Shown here: positions 47,341 through 60,085 of the stretch, in pieces
Position numbering within the stretch: position 1 is the stretch's first letter
Layout: each line of letters starts with the position of its first letter
Assembly: GCA_014529385.2 (NCBI GenBank)
Contig: CM043963.1
Span: 81,122,412-81,186,411, forward strand
DNA: 64,000 nucleotides
From: Adiantum capillus-veneris
Taxonomy: Eukaryota > Streptophyta > Polypodiopsida > Polypodiales > Pteridaceae
Direction: 5' to 3'
Notes under the pieces: generated by a model
The model's input: only the letters and a program-made list of their open reading frames with translations
Database searches by the model: none
Told to the model about the DNA's origin: nothing
Made by a program: the position numbers and the translations under genes

Positions 47341-47863
47341 ACAAGGACCTAAGTAGGTTTCCTACTAACACTCGTGTGATGGTTGCTTGATTTAGTTTCG
47401 GCTAAAGAAAACATTTTTCTTAAGTGGATCCGGAAGAGGATATTCCGCGATCAAGTGGATAGCCAGGAAGCGTGTGTCTTGCCGAGGGTCTGCAACTAGA
47501 TAGGTTTAGTTAGGATCTGTGGATTAGAGTAGTTGTTGGTGGTCGAGTGATTTATGAGGTGATAAAAGCGTTTACTAGTCCGTGTGTGGCAGTGAAGCGT
47601 TTTTCTACTCATAGATGCAAAACCCCAAATGATTTGTAGGAGTAGCTTTAGGTAAGTGATCTGATTCTAATCTCGAGCTATTCATCACTGAATTATTTTC
47701 TAAAGTGCTCGATTGCAATTGAAATCACGGAAAAGTGTCCTTTTGAGGGTAAAAATGCATTAAACAAGCTTTTGTGGATGTTTTTTTGTGACTGACTCGT
47801 GCTGTGCATATAAAAGAGCATTTGCAAGGGTTTTGTGAAGAAAACCTGCAATTCTATAAACAT

Positions 47864-49154
47864 AGACATCCTACGCGTAGGATGTCTCAAGGGGGTTTTG
47901 GAGACCAAATATGAAAATTTTGACTGCACCAGTGGGTTCAGAGGGTAGGTTTTACCCTAGTAACATATTGACTTGGGTGTTTTTCCCTATTTTTATTGAC
48001 CAAAAGCCAAAAGGCGGAGTCAGAAAACGTAAAATTTCAGAAAAGGCTGTAATTGAGTGATTTTTGCATATTTTTGGCAATTGTGAAGCATACTTGCACT
48101 TGCTGAGAGCATAAGGAAGCATCAGGGACACTTCAGTCTGAAAAAATCAGCAGTAGACATCCTACGCGTAGGATGTCTACAGGGTGATCTGGTGGAAATT
48201 TTGAAAATCTGAGGTTACCAGTGTGTTTAGAAGGTAGGTTTTACCCTATTTTCACCTGGAAAGTGGAAATTTGACCACATTTTGACAGATCAAAGCCAAA
48301 ATACGAGAACTACCAGACATCCTACCCAAATTGTGCCAAGGCATTATTCCAAGACCAAAACCATAGGATGGTTGCAGGAGCATGATCTGCATGATATATT
48401 GAGTGACTGAGAGAGTTTTCATCTCATTTGGGGGAGAAACGGGGGTCCTAAGCAGACTTTAGCACTTTTGACTGAAAAATACTAGAACAGCTAAAATTGG
48501 GGACTTTTGAAATCCAAACCAAAATTTAAGCATACCATTGGGTTACTGACATCAAGGGGAAGCTGTGGGACAAGTCTGGGGTCAAACATGCCAAAAAGAC
48601 ATCCTACGCGTAGGATGTCTTCTGTGTGATTTTGGACTCTAAACAAAATTCTGAGCATACCACAATGATCAGCACCTTAAAGAGAGTCTGTGGTTCAAAT
48701 TTGGGTTCATTCTGAGCAAAAAGACATCCTACGCGTAGGATGTCTACTGCATAATTTTGAAACCAAAATTCTATTGTGACCATACCATGCTGGCATATAG
48801 CCTTAGGCAAGCCCCCTAGACAAATTTAGTCCAATTTGGAGTTGATTTGACTTAGGAAGTCATTAGAACAGACATCAGGCTTTTGGAACAGATTCTTGAT
48901 CATTTGACCAACCTATAGGTGTCAGAATCAAAAAGTAAAAGGAGCTGTGAGATCAGCACATCAAGGGGAAGCTACGGTGCAAGTTTGAGCTGAAACAGAG
49001 CAAAAAGACATCCTACACGTAGGATGCCTTCAGCTTGATTTAGGACTCCAAACCAACTTATGAGCACACCACTGTGATTAGCACATCAAGGAGAAGCTGG
49101 GGTGAAAATTTCAAGTCATTCTGAGCAAAAAGACATACTACGCGTAGGATGTCT
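47864..49154 (+). repeat. Array of 24 bp palindromes in the element B leader
   Basis: The palindrome has the half-site AGACATCCTACG followed by its reverse complement. Perfect copies lie at 47864-47887, 48155-48178 (extended to 28 bp, 48153-48180), 48597-48620 and 48722-48745. Copies with one or two mismatches lie at 49131-49154 and 49006-49029, and a lone half-site starts at 48315. Spacing is irregular (125-440 bp). Copies from 48590 on share flanking sequence (AGCAAAAAGACATCC ... and CACATCAAGG.GAAGCT), so they sit in diverged longer repeats. No ORF covers the array. Confidence 0.9.
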
Positions 49155-49574
49155 CTAGGCCAGTTTTAGGGTCCAATTGTAATTTTGACCATACAGAAGT
49201 GTTCACAGTGTCACAGAGATCCCAAATCTTTTTTCAAAATTGCATTTGGACTCATTTTGACATTCTAAACTGCAATTCACTGTTTTGGCCAGAACTTTCA
49301 CAAACGGTATCGGATCGGGAAAGTTTTTATATCAAAACGTAGCCTTAGAGCGGCTCTACAGATCTTAGAGCAAAACTTGAACTAAATGCATGCCCTCGGA
49401 AACCATTTAGTTCAAATTTGAAAAAAACATCGTTTGAGGCCTCAAAATTTATCCGCAAGTTAGGGGTGTCTGAAAGCGACAATTTGCGAGAATTGTGATG
49501 AAACGGTTGCGGTTTTGGACATAGTTTCGACTTTTCCCTAACCAAAGCACTTGAACACAGTAGACTAGGTCTAC

Positions 49575-51401
49575 TTGAACCAAGCAAAATCTCTTAAGCC
49601 CAGAAATCATGTCTACCATAGATTCAAACGCAGGTTACGCAAGCTTGGAGATCCCTATGATAGAGGAATATCCTTCCACAATGGATCTTCCAAACTTGGA
49701 TTGATAAAGACCGATCTTGTTGAGAGAGTTTGGATGATTGGTCATGAGAGTGAAGGACTATCTAGATACATTGACGACAATGAGGTCAATCTTTATAGGT
49801 GCTTAGATCCATACCTAGAAGAGATAACAGATTACAAGCTCTTATATGTCTACACATACGGAGTCGACTGTCAATGGAGATCTATAGTTGTCGACAAGTA
49901 TGGACGAGAATACAGAGTTGTAGAAAGCACAAATCCACAAACTGTACTAGAAAGAGGTGGATATTTGGTCAATGAAGGACCACAAATGCCTCCACCAAAC
50001 ACGAGAATTCCTATAGGAATTCCAAGAAGAGAGCCACCAGGATTCCCTTCAAGAGCGATAACGAGAGAAGGATTGGGAGAGTCCCTGGTTAGACTTGTAG
50101 ATAATCGACGAGTTAGACCATCCCAAGTCCAAAAATGGGTAAACAAAAAATACTCCGGAGATAAAGATCCGAGAGATCACGTAACGGCTTTTAAAAGAGT
50201 GATTAGAGCAGAGGAAATTTCAGATTTTGCAACAAAGTTTGCGGGATTTGGATTGACTCTAGAAGATGATGCAGCTACATGGTTCGACTCGGTGGGAAAT
50301 TGGGATTTTGAGACCCTAGATGAGCTGTTTGAGGAGTTTATTGAAGAATTATTGCCAAAAGGCATTGCTCACAACACGGTCTCACAAATCCATAGATTCA
50401 AATAGAAAGAGAATGAATCAGTACGCAAAGCATCATTACGGCTCAAGAGATATGTTAAGCTCTGTCCGAGAGCGGAATTACCTACGCAAGCACGACTGAT
50501 GCTGATCTTTATCCAGGGAATGAGACATGCGGGCCTTCAGAAGGATGTGCATATGATAAGGAGAATGACGCTAAACGAGTTGATCAAAGAAGCTCTTTAT
50601 CTGGTGGATAACTGTGAGGCATACAAAGAAAAGGACTTAAAGAGTCAAAGAGATGACACATCCTCTCAGCACAGTGTTTCACAGATAAGTGAGTCCATTG
50701 CCAAGCCAACGACACCTATTGATCAAGAAAAGCTTATCGACGACTTGGTCAAGAGGTTGATTCCTCTTGTAAGGTCTGATTCGGGAGAGCCGAAGTGGTG
50801 TGAAATTGAGAGAAAATGGACGAACCATACGGAGGAAGAGTGCTATTATAGCATGGAAAATGCTAGGGAGAGGTATGTACAACCTGTTCCAGAAGCACCT
50901 ACTCACCATAGATACATTACGGGGAATGCGCCAAGACCAGTAGGAGTTTTAAGGCCACAGCGTGTCTTAGGACAACAACCTCTGCTGCCAGGTGCTAGAA
51001 TGCCAATAGACATGAGATACATGCCAATGATGGAAGCATCAAATAAACCAACTCTAGTACCAGCTACAATGTGGTATAGAAACTAAAGTAAGTACTACCC
51101 TTCGGAGCAACAAAATGTGAGAGAAACACATGCAGTGGTGAGGCCGGTACAACCTCCACCTCCTGGGTTTCAGTCAAAAGAAAGAAGGTATGAAATGGAC
51201 GAAAGGACATTGCGATTCATTGCAAATAGCGGCTTATCTAGGTCAAAGCTTGCTTATAGCCAAGAGGGAATGCTAAAAGAATATCCTCAACCAGAGACAG
51301 ATTGTCACAAAAGTCGTGACAACCACTTGGTCAAACAATGTCCTCATACGGAGATCACTGAAGTAAATGCCTATTGTCTTGAGTGTGGCATCACTCACTG
51401 A
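49575..51401 (+). pseudogene. Element B gag
   Basis: One frame runs from ATG 49575 (MNQAKSLKPRNHVYHRFKRR), with in-frame stops at 50403 (TAG), 51084 (TAA) and 51399 (TGA). Residues ~205-275 carry the retrotransposon gag domain (DPRDHVTAFKRVIRAEEISD, FGLTLEDDAATWFDSVGNWD, FEEFIEELLPKG). The C-terminal part continues as ESVRKASLRLKRYVKLCPRA. An N-terminal string VVDKYGREYRVVE resembles the repeated module of element A gag. The first stop replaces an expected Gln codon and may be a single C-to-T change. Gag assembles the particle and binds element RNA. Confidence 0.8.
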
Positions 51402-51475
51402 AGTAAATGCCTATTGTCTTGAGTGTGGCATCACTAAAGTAAATGCCTATTGTCTTGAGTGTGGCATCACTCACT
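51357..51475 (+). repeat. Tandem triplication around the gag zinc-binding motif
   Basis: The unit ACTGAAGTAAATGCCTATTG... encodes VNAYCLECGIT. It starts at 51357, 51397 and 51433 (periods 40 and 36 bp). The 40 bp step shifts the reading frame, which ends the gag frame at 51401 and opens the next one. Confidence 0.9.
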
Positions 51476-52788
51476 TGATCCCCGATTTCCCGAAAAAACC
51501 AAACCAAATCAGGAAAATCACGACAAATGTATCAGGGATTGTTCAGCTACCTAGAAGCTCAGAAAATGAAAATGTTGTACCAGTTCAAGTAGCTAGGAGA
51601 GCACAAGCTCAAAAGAAAGCTGATGAAAATCCAGAGACAAAGAACACGGAAAGTGACACGAGTCCAAAGACAGATGATGGACAAAAGACAGACGTACCAA
51701 GTCAAAAAACCAAGAGCAAACGAAATAGTTGGAAAGCTAGAAAGACTAGGATGAAAGCACGCAGGGAACGAGAGAAAAAATCCCTAGCTGAGAAGCTTAC
51801 TGAAGCTGAGGAGAAGATAAAACAACATGAGGAAAAGGAGGCACCTTCTCTTACACAGATGGTTAAACCTATAGAAGAACCATCCACGAATGAGAAACTG
51901 AGAAGTTCTAGTTCAGGAAGATCTGTGTTGGCAGAGCAGGTTAATGAGATATTAGATACCCTCTTGAAAGCCTATGATGTGAGGCTCAAAAACAGCCAAA
52001 CCCAAGAACACAGGTGGATGACATATCCCGATGCGGAACTAGCAAAGCAAAGGTTTGAAATGTGCTAGAAAATGATTCAAACAGCCCAAGCTTTACTAGA
52101 ACCACCAGTTGCAAAACCTGAGGACGTGATCCGTGTCATGCCTACACAAGTAATCCCACCAAACCAGGAACTAAAAGAGCCAGATTCTAGTCATGAGCAC
52201 AGACCAAACCTCAAAGACCTAGCATTAGAACCAAGGATAGTACTGAATACCACGGATAACTCTTCCGAGGGATTTCACCAAGCTATACCTGAGGATTGTA
52301 ACGAGATAGATGGTCTTGACGAATTGTGGAAACAAGTCAGAGAGGCGAATGAAGCCGATGACCTAAGAAGACGAGTAGACAAGACTGGTGATGAACGAGG
52401 AGTGTTTCTACCACGATTAGAGGAATTTGAGACTGGATCTCAAATGAATCTAGACGTGCGATCGTATTGGGGCGACAAAGGATCTGTACAATCTATGGAT
52501 AGTCAACCCCATTCACTAAGAACACTACCGTCCTACATGGGAGAGTACGAGACCAAGTCAGATGTGGTTGCAGTCCCATCACAGAGACTGTCTCCCAACA
52601 AAGCCATCGATTCAAAGGGCTTAGTAGATATTCTATCTACCCCAATCACCTGTACAATAATGTTAGCCGAGTTGCTCAAGATAAGACCAAACATGTGGGC
52701 TAATGTGGGTAAATTTTTAGGGAAATTTGGTGTAAAAACCTCAATGACTCGAATCGAGGAAGACATCAATGCCTCAACTAAATACTAG
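51402..52788 (+). pseudogene. Element B gag-protease linker region
   Basis: The frame used by 51367-52788, with one TAG at 52066, carries CLECGITHLIPDFPKKP (a possible damaged zinc knuckle with Asp in place of the last Cys). A long charged, coiled-coil-like stretch follows (SWKARKTRMKARREREKKSL, AEKLTEAEEKIKQHEEKEA), then an acidic region to 52788. No enzymatic motif is seen. It probably forms the C-terminal gag or a spacer ahead of the protease, which overlaps it in another frame at 52769. Confidence 0.6.
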
Positions 52789-53335
52789 GCCAGTGCCATT
52801 AAATAAGGTAGGCCAGTATTACGAGGGAGAAGATGGAAACACCACCCTTCCTGTGGAATTCAATGGTGTAAAAACCATGGCAATCCTTCATAGTGGAGTT
52901 GGTGTGGCCATTGCAACCAAAGAAGTTTGGAAAACGTGGGGAAAACCTGCCTTGAGATCCACAAGAATGACTCTGCAGCTTGCAGACGGACACAAGGAAA
53001 AGCCCCTAGGACTGCTAGAAAAAGTACTTGTTAATTCTTGTGGCATTCAATATGAACACACTTTTGTTGTTGTTGACTTTGGCAAGAAGAACAACTATGA
53101 CATCATTCTGGGAAGACCATTCATGCGACAATTGAAAATGGTCCAAGATTGGGTTTATGACCATATATACCTAAGACATATGGAAACCATAACAAAGATA
53201 AACTTGAGGGACCATAGCTATAGGGATGTGACGAGAACACCGGTTGAGGAGTTTGATTCCGCCACAGTAGAAAGATCAAAACTTCCAGCTTGGTTAGGTA
53301 AGCCTAAAGAACTGTGGATGTGTGGAGCTTCATAA
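52769..53335 (+). pseudogene. Element B retropepsin-like protease with altered active site
   Basis: The ORF shows LPVEFNGVKTMAILHSGVGV, where the family has ILDSG[AS], so the catalytic Asp is now His. It is followed by TLQLADGHKEKPLGLLEKVL and NNYDIILGRPFMRQLKMVQD, the typical ILGRPF flap/dimer-end motif. Length and order fit a plant gypsy-type protease that would cleave gag. With His in place of Asp it should be inactive. A short downstream frame ends FPEEELEPFGW at ~53440, and no reverse transcriptase follows. The ORF is in a different frame from the upstream one, with a 20 bp overlap that could permit frameshifting. Confidence 0.75.
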
Positions 53336-53649
53336 TGTGGTAGCTTGAAACATGAGGAATGTATCCTACAGCGGGTTATAGAGGATAAGGACTATATCCC
53401 AGAACCATTTCCTGAAGAAGAGTTAGAGCCTTTTGGATGGTAACACATCTTGGCTACTCTAGACGTGTGCGCCGTGGAGGATGCTATGATGTCGTTTCTT
53501 ATTTTGCAGTGAGTGTAATCCAGGAAAAAGAAGAGAACCAGACATCAACAAGCTCTTGAAATAAGGAGCAAACAAAGAAATGTGGAGAATCAAAAGATGA
53601 AGAAGACGACGAGTTCTATGACTCTGTAGAACACTTAGAACTTCGAGAA

Positions 53650-54560
53650 GATCAACGACCCAGGAATCAATGCCATCGCTACACGAATAAAGTGCATCAA
53701 AAGTGGATTCCAAAGTCCTCGGTGAAGACACAGCCACCACAAGAATCTTCATACATGGCTCCTAATAAGGATGCAAAGACTCAGCTAGGAGGAATATGAC
53801 CAGAGCAACGAGCTAACAATTCTCTAATCAATGGGCTAGAGAAGTCCTCCAAGAAACTACCACCCACGAGCAAACAGACAGTAACTTTCCACTACCAGCC
53901 AAAAATTCAAGGGAAAGTACAAGAAGTCAACCTTGCTGAGGATAGTAGCGATAGTGATGAATCTTACGACATCCCCTATCATCAACTTAGGCCATCACTA
54001 TCACCAACCCCTTCAGCAACAACCATGACAGGTCAAAAGAACAGGACAACAAGTCAAAGCCAAAAAGCTCGACAAATCTGGATACCAAAAAGCCAGATCG
54101 GCCAAAAACAGATATGGATCAAGAAGACAAAGATTTCTAATGACAAATCACAAGATCCAACACCAAAACAAAAACAAGGAAAGCGTGCATGAACGGGTAA
54201 GAATATCACAAAGTCACAAGCTTTCACAACTCAGGTTTGGGCTCCAAAGAGGTTGATTCAAGCACAAAAAAGTCAGGAACTCATTTGGATTCCAAAACAA
54301 CCACAGTATCAACTTTCAAAGCCTGAATCCCATCACCAACGAAGTGTACAAGGGTTGAAGCAAAGACCACTGTTGACTCACACAACAAAAAGGTGGATCC
54401 CAAAGAAGTCTCTTCAAACACAAACGAAGCACGGGCAAGTATGGGTTCCCAACGAGCGTCAGCAACAAAACAGTCAATAATCACAAAGAAATGGGTCCCG
54501 AAGAAGAACAACAAAACCGCTATCAGTGCATCGCCGCTTGACTTCTTACAATTCTTCCTA
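53650..54560 (+). pseudogene. Element B tryptophan-motif (W[IV]PK) ORF array
   Basis: Between two or three frames the sequence encodes at least seven copies of a short motif: HQKWIPKSS (~53698), RQIWIPKS (~54070), KQIWIKKT (~54110), TQVWAPKR (~54235), ELIWIPKQ (~54280), KRWIPKK (~54390) and GQVWVPNE (~54440), then KKWVPKKN in another frame. The background is Gln/Ser/Lys-rich. The motif is shared with element A but is not one I can assign. Stops interrupt the array. Confidence 0.55.
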
Positions 54561-55279
54561 CGATTACAGTACAGTTAGAAGAGAGTGGGTCGCTTCAATC
54601 AAGCAACGATACAGGAGCTTCAAAGACTATTACATTGCTTAGAATAGGAAGCCTCGCCAACAAATGCCAATAAGAAAATTGCTTATGCCCACATCTTGCA
54701 CAACATAAATCTTTTCCATGCATTGACTGTGTATGCATAATAGGGCTACATTACAAGGCCTGCATAGGCACAACTTTTAATTACCCAAGCACAACACATA
54801 CCCTTTGCAATACCCTGTCGTAAAGGATGACTCCAAATAGGAAGGTGGGAGGCATTATGAATGCGGACCTAACATTATGACTATTAGAGGGCAATGTTTT
54901 GTGAGATGCATTGAATTTTTGCGTTTTATTGTGATAATGTTTTGACAAAATTTAGAATATATGCCCTCATAGTAGTGTTACAGAGGAGTATGGGGACAAA
55001 ATCCATATATGAGCCCCTAGGGACATGTGTATAGTGTACATAGCATTTAGATTTCTTTTTTGAATGATTTTTCTTTTGTTGAGTTGTTTTAAGATTTTCT
55101 TTGTTTATTATTAAGAAAAAATAAAAAAAATCCATAATCCACATGAAGAAAAGACTGACGAGAGGCCTAAGGACTACAAAGAAATGAAGGTATAGGGAAA
55201 CAATGAAACTTCACGAAGTATGTCTCAACAGCCACTACAACAGCCGAAGAACTTGTCACAAAGCAGTGTCAACAGGCAA

Positions 55280-55940
55280 CCGACAAGTCATAAAAGTCAG
55301 AGTCGAGTAGCTAAGCCACAAAATGAGTGAGGTGTTAGTCCCAAAGCTTCAAGTAATATTCTCTGTGGTCTAAGCGTCTTAGCTATTCTAGGTACTGCTC
55401 AAGCTGGAAGAGTTGAGCATATTTACGTTGTGTCGCTCATGCTGGTATAGGTGAGCAAAAGAGTCGAATTCTAAGTACGTAAGTCTGGTGAAGTGAAGGA
55501 GAAGGTCCAAAAGACACTCACGTACTGAGCACAGTGAGATACGAGTGGAGAAACTTCTACATCGAAAACCCTTCTTGGAAAGGTGGAAGCTATTAAGACA
55601 TCTTTTGATGTCACATGTGCTACATTTATTCCTCGAAACACCCATCATCTCCTTCTTTCACATTGCATGCTTTTGTTGACAAATTTCTCATATGCATATA
55701 GAGTGTCCCATAATTGGCACTTGCATCAGGCACTCTTTCCATGTTTCACCCAAGCACACACCTTTCATGAACATGTACTTCACGTTCAACTGCTCAACTC
55801 CAATAAGAGCGTATATCAAAGGCATTTTTTTTCCACGGGGTTTTTTTTCCCTTTGGTCATCCAGGTTTTAGACCCTAATCTAAAGACACCTATCACCATC
55901 CTCTTGTACATATTCCTTCTACATCAACAATAAGGAAATG
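55280..55940 (+). other. Conserved 3' non-coding block of element B
   Basis: It is homologous to 25330-26090 of element A in the same order: GTTAGTCCCAAAGCTTCAAG, CGCTCATGCTGG and CTTTGGTCATCCAGGTTTTA, with TTTCCACGGGGTTTTTTTTCC. Shared non-coding conservation between two otherwise diverged families suggests a cis function. Confidence 0.65.
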
Positions 55941-56144
55941 CTACTCAAATCAATTGACAAATGAATTGGAGAACCAATTTCAGATCATAGCATACTTCTC
56001 CTCAATGGCGAGTCGAAGAATGGCCTACAATGACAAAGCTAGAGACAACACTAACAACATGATTGCACAGGAACAACGAAGTTACCAATGAAGAAGAGCG
56101 GACACAAAAGTAATCAGAGGATCGCAAAAGCTTGTCCTTGATAA

Positions 56145-56687
<543 letters not shown>

Positions 56688-56690
56688 ATG

Positions 56691-56703
56691 TGGAAGGGGG
56701 GAA
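56691..56703 (+). other. Element B polypurine tract
   Basis: GGAAGGGGGGAA immediately precedes the 3' LTR start TGTTGACC. It is nearly identical to the tract of element A. Confidence 0.85.
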
Positions 56704-57647
56704 TGTTGACCGCTCGGTCAACAACACAATATAACTCAAGTTTCATACCAAAGTCTTATCTTTTGCGAGTTATAAAATGCTGCGGATTATGGCTATAAAC
56801 GTCATTTGTAATGAGTAGTTATTCTAGTTTTAGAAGCCGGGGTGCAATGGCACTTCCAGATTGTAAATACAAAGCCATTTGACCCTTTCAACCCCATTTT
56901 TGGTTAAACCTAAGGTAGCCTTACTATATAAGGTACCTAGATCATTTTGTAAAAAGACTTTAATCATAATCAAAACTTAACGCTGCCGTCTACTGTGTGT
57001 GAGAGAGAAAGAGAGTGAGCGTGAGCTTCATCCTCTCGCTACGCCTGGCTTGCTCAACACATTGGATATCCAACTGCACCATTGCTGTAGGCTCGAGGAG
57101 AGCTATGCGACAACGCCAAGCATTCCACGCGAGACGAAGCGCACACGCCGACGCATCTATGAGCTAATTGTGGCCGTAAGTGTATCAAACGATGTCTGTT
57201 TTCTGCGTGCTAGTAGTCTATAGAATCGTGGCGACATAAGGTACACATAGGTACTCATAACTTTCAATTTCGGGCACTTTCAAAATTCAGCTCTGTCATC
57301 CTACGCGTTTTCTGCAGACGGGTTTTGAGTGTAGAAGCTTAGGGATAGGTGTACCCTAGTGAGGGGATGGTGTTCCTTAAGTTTCGTACGAGTCTAGCAT
57401 GATTAGGTGAGTTACCTTCCGTATGTGTGTATGTGGCTAGGTGGTGTAGTTGAGAGCAGTGAGGTTCTTGATTGTGGTTTAGTTGGCCTTCCAGAGTGTT
57501 GTATGTGTAGGATGGTCTCAGCCTGACAAGCTAAAGAGATTTCCTCCGTGTGCCTATCGTGTCATCTGTGTCCTTGATTGACATTATGTTGATCTAGGTA
57601 GTGTTTGCATGCACTTCATGGGTGTGTGAGTTGCTTCCTGTCCAACA
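56704..57647 (+). repeat. Element B 3' LTR
   Basis: It is 944 bp, starts TGTTGACCGCTCGGTCAACA (9 bp arms) and ends CTGTCCAACA, followed by the AAGAG target duplication. Confidence 0.95.
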
Positions 57648-57714
57648 AAGAGGTTGTCAATATCGCGAACAACAACTAACAACTGGCATCTAATTCAAGC
57701 TACACTCAAGTGAC

Positions 57715-58450
57715 TAAAATCACCAAAAGCCAATCGCTCATCGGGGAAAGCAAATCATCCGTTACAACATCAAATGACATCCAAACCTAATGAAACTTCT
57801 AGGACAAGTTTATAAGACCTAAGCACACATGCCTATGGTCTTAAACCCCACTTTAGGTCAAGATCCAAAATCATAATTATTAACAGCAGCAGTGGATTTT
57901 TGACCTAGTTGTTTTTGACCCAGAATGCATCTAAATGCGTAGCAATGATGCCCCAATACCCCGCATATGCTTAGTTTTTTATTTAAAAGTGTAAATTCCT
58001 AGTTATGATGAAATTAGGCCGCGGGTCAGTGACGTCAAAAGCTACGAAATACTGTGAATGGCTTACGTCAATGCGTAGAGCTCTTACCTTTGGTTGCAAT
58101 GCAACAAACGCATTCGCAATGTGACAACCGAGGAGGGAGTAGGAAGCGCGAGAAGGAGAGAAGTGAGCGCCGTTAGCTCACGCTGTGTATTTCTTATCCA
58201 AACACTTATAAAAAACTTACAAAAATTGGCTTTTATACCTTAGACAAGGTTTTTGGGTGGTCAAAACTAATAATCTGGAGTTCTACCAAAGCTAGGAATC
58301 TGGCTGATACAATCTGGAAGCTTGTAGCCCCGGCTCATTAATTACAAGGTTTATCAGAGAAAATAGGAGTTATAATATTCCCGATTTATCAAAATAATGA
58401 TTGTTTTACAAGGAGAACTCCGAAAAATGGTGTCCACGTTAGCTTTCTGC
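57715..58450. other. Non-coding stretch
   Basis: No ORF or repeat pair is recognised. The words ACAAAAATTGGCTTTTATA near 58213 recur near 59893, suggesting related degraded LTR-like sequence on both sides of the microsatellites. Confidence 0.35.
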
Positions 58451-58455
58451 TAACA

Positions 58456-58551
<96 letters not shown>
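58456..58551. repeat. (CA)n microsatellite
   Basis: About 95 bp of pure CA, followed by a short GA run. Confidence 0.97.
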
Positions 58552-58554
<3 letters not shown>

Positions 58555-58657
58555 AGAGAGAGAAGAAAAAGAAGTGAGTTTTAATGTGGAGAAAACTATT
58601 GCAAAGATTTATCGGATTATATTTGAACTCTTGACTGCTATTCAAGAAATAAATGGC

Positions 58658-58659
<2 letters not shown>

Positions 58660-58752
<93 letters not shown>
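58660..58752. repeat. (GA)n microsatellite
   Basis: About 92 bp of pure GA. The overlapping reading frames are artefacts. Confidence 0.97.
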
Positions 58753-58753
<1 letters not shown>

Positions 58754-58754
58754 C

Positions 58755-59645
58755 ATATTAACTTGATTAGAAAGCCCATGTGGCAGTCCATGAGACAAAA
58801 ATGATTAGTACATTGAAATGATTATTTAATTTGCACAATAGGCGTAAAAAGAAAATTTCCAAAAGCTTACAAAGCAAAATGAAGTTTCTTGTTCCAAATT
58901 AAATCCATGTAGTCCAAAAAAAGGTTCACTCTCCACAAGTCTAACATGTCACTTGTTTATAGTTCTAGATACTCAAAGTAGAGCTCTTCAATAAAAAGCT
59001 TCAATTTTCATTGGTTGTCCATGTATCGAAGTGTGGAGGCACTACACACTATCAATTTTTGATAGTATTGCAATATAACCCATCATTGGTTTTGCATCAT
59101 TTTGCCCAAACCAAGCCTATAACACCCAAATCATGACTTAAGCAGACTCTATCATTAGATATGAGCAGCACAAATGTTCATGATATCACTTAAATCCTAG
59201 TCTATTCTTGGGCAGATTCGCTGCTTGCAAAGTGAGAACTAGGCCAACAAACAAGATATCAACCAAGGATGGAGGTCGACCCATAAGCGCATGGAAACAA
59301 ATAGATGGGTGTCAATCATCTACTCGAGGAAATCACTAACAAGAAAAACCAACTCAAATCACACTATGTATGCACAAAATCTACCTTATCTACGATGGCT
59401 ACACTCTCCAAAACAGACCTAACGTTGTCGAATCCTCACAAAACTCAAGGGATAACCTCTACACACCTAAAGAACACTACCCTAAAGTCTCTAACCCAAC
59501 TCACTACCTGTAAACACTTGGTGCAGAAATCGCGTATGAAGACATGCCAAAAATTACAAGTCACCGGTTCTAGACGTGTTTAAGCCTAATGTTTAGTTCT
59601 ACTCACCTGAACACAATGACATATAGAAATCTCTAATTGGATGCA
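58755..59645. other. Non-coding stretch
   Basis: AT-rich with short ORFs only (the longest, 59305-59583, is Lys/Thr-rich without known motifs). No function is assigned. Confidence 0.35.
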
Positions 59646-59646
59646 T

Positions 59647-60085
59647 TGTTAGAGAGGAAACTCACTTCAAAGCTAGTGGGAGAGCTCTTCGCAAAGAGAC
59701 CATAATCATGCAAGCTTGGCATTGCCGTGTAGATCTTGTTGTTGCTAACATGATGGTGAAGACGCCTTTGCAATGTAGCATTTGTAGTGCACATAGAGAG
59801 TAGAAGAAGATCACTCGCTCTCTCACACAAAACTCATGGCACACTTAGTTGAGCTCAAAAGTTCGTTAATTCAAAAAATTTCTCTTAGGGTTACAAAAAT
59901 TGGCTTTTATACTTAAGCCTTGGAGGTTCTAACTTATCAAAATCATCTCCTACTTTCTACCATGGGTTCGGCTAATCCAAATATTTAGTATACTTTAATC
60001 TGGAAACTTAATTGAGTCTTGAGAAATAATTGCATTGAATTTGACAGAACAAAATTGGGATTTTCTTGTGTTCAATGGTTAACAC
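59647..60085 (-). repeat. Putative 3' LTR of minus-strand element D
   Basis: On the minus strand a purine run (GAGGGGGGGAG) at ~60086-60098 is followed by TGTTAACCATTGAACAC, the expected polypurine tract/LTR arrangement. The other end is tentatively placed where the plus strand reads TGTTAGAGAGG (59647). No partner LTR is available within the window, so the boundary is uncertain. Confidence 0.4.

Noticed and set aside
47864-49154. CRISPR-like repeat-spacer array
   Set aside because: Spacing is 125-440 bp and irregular, repeats are symmetric palindromes, and the context is a plant LTR element leader.
58439-58804. ORFs across the CA and GA tracts
   Set aside because: Pure microsatellite translations without other support.
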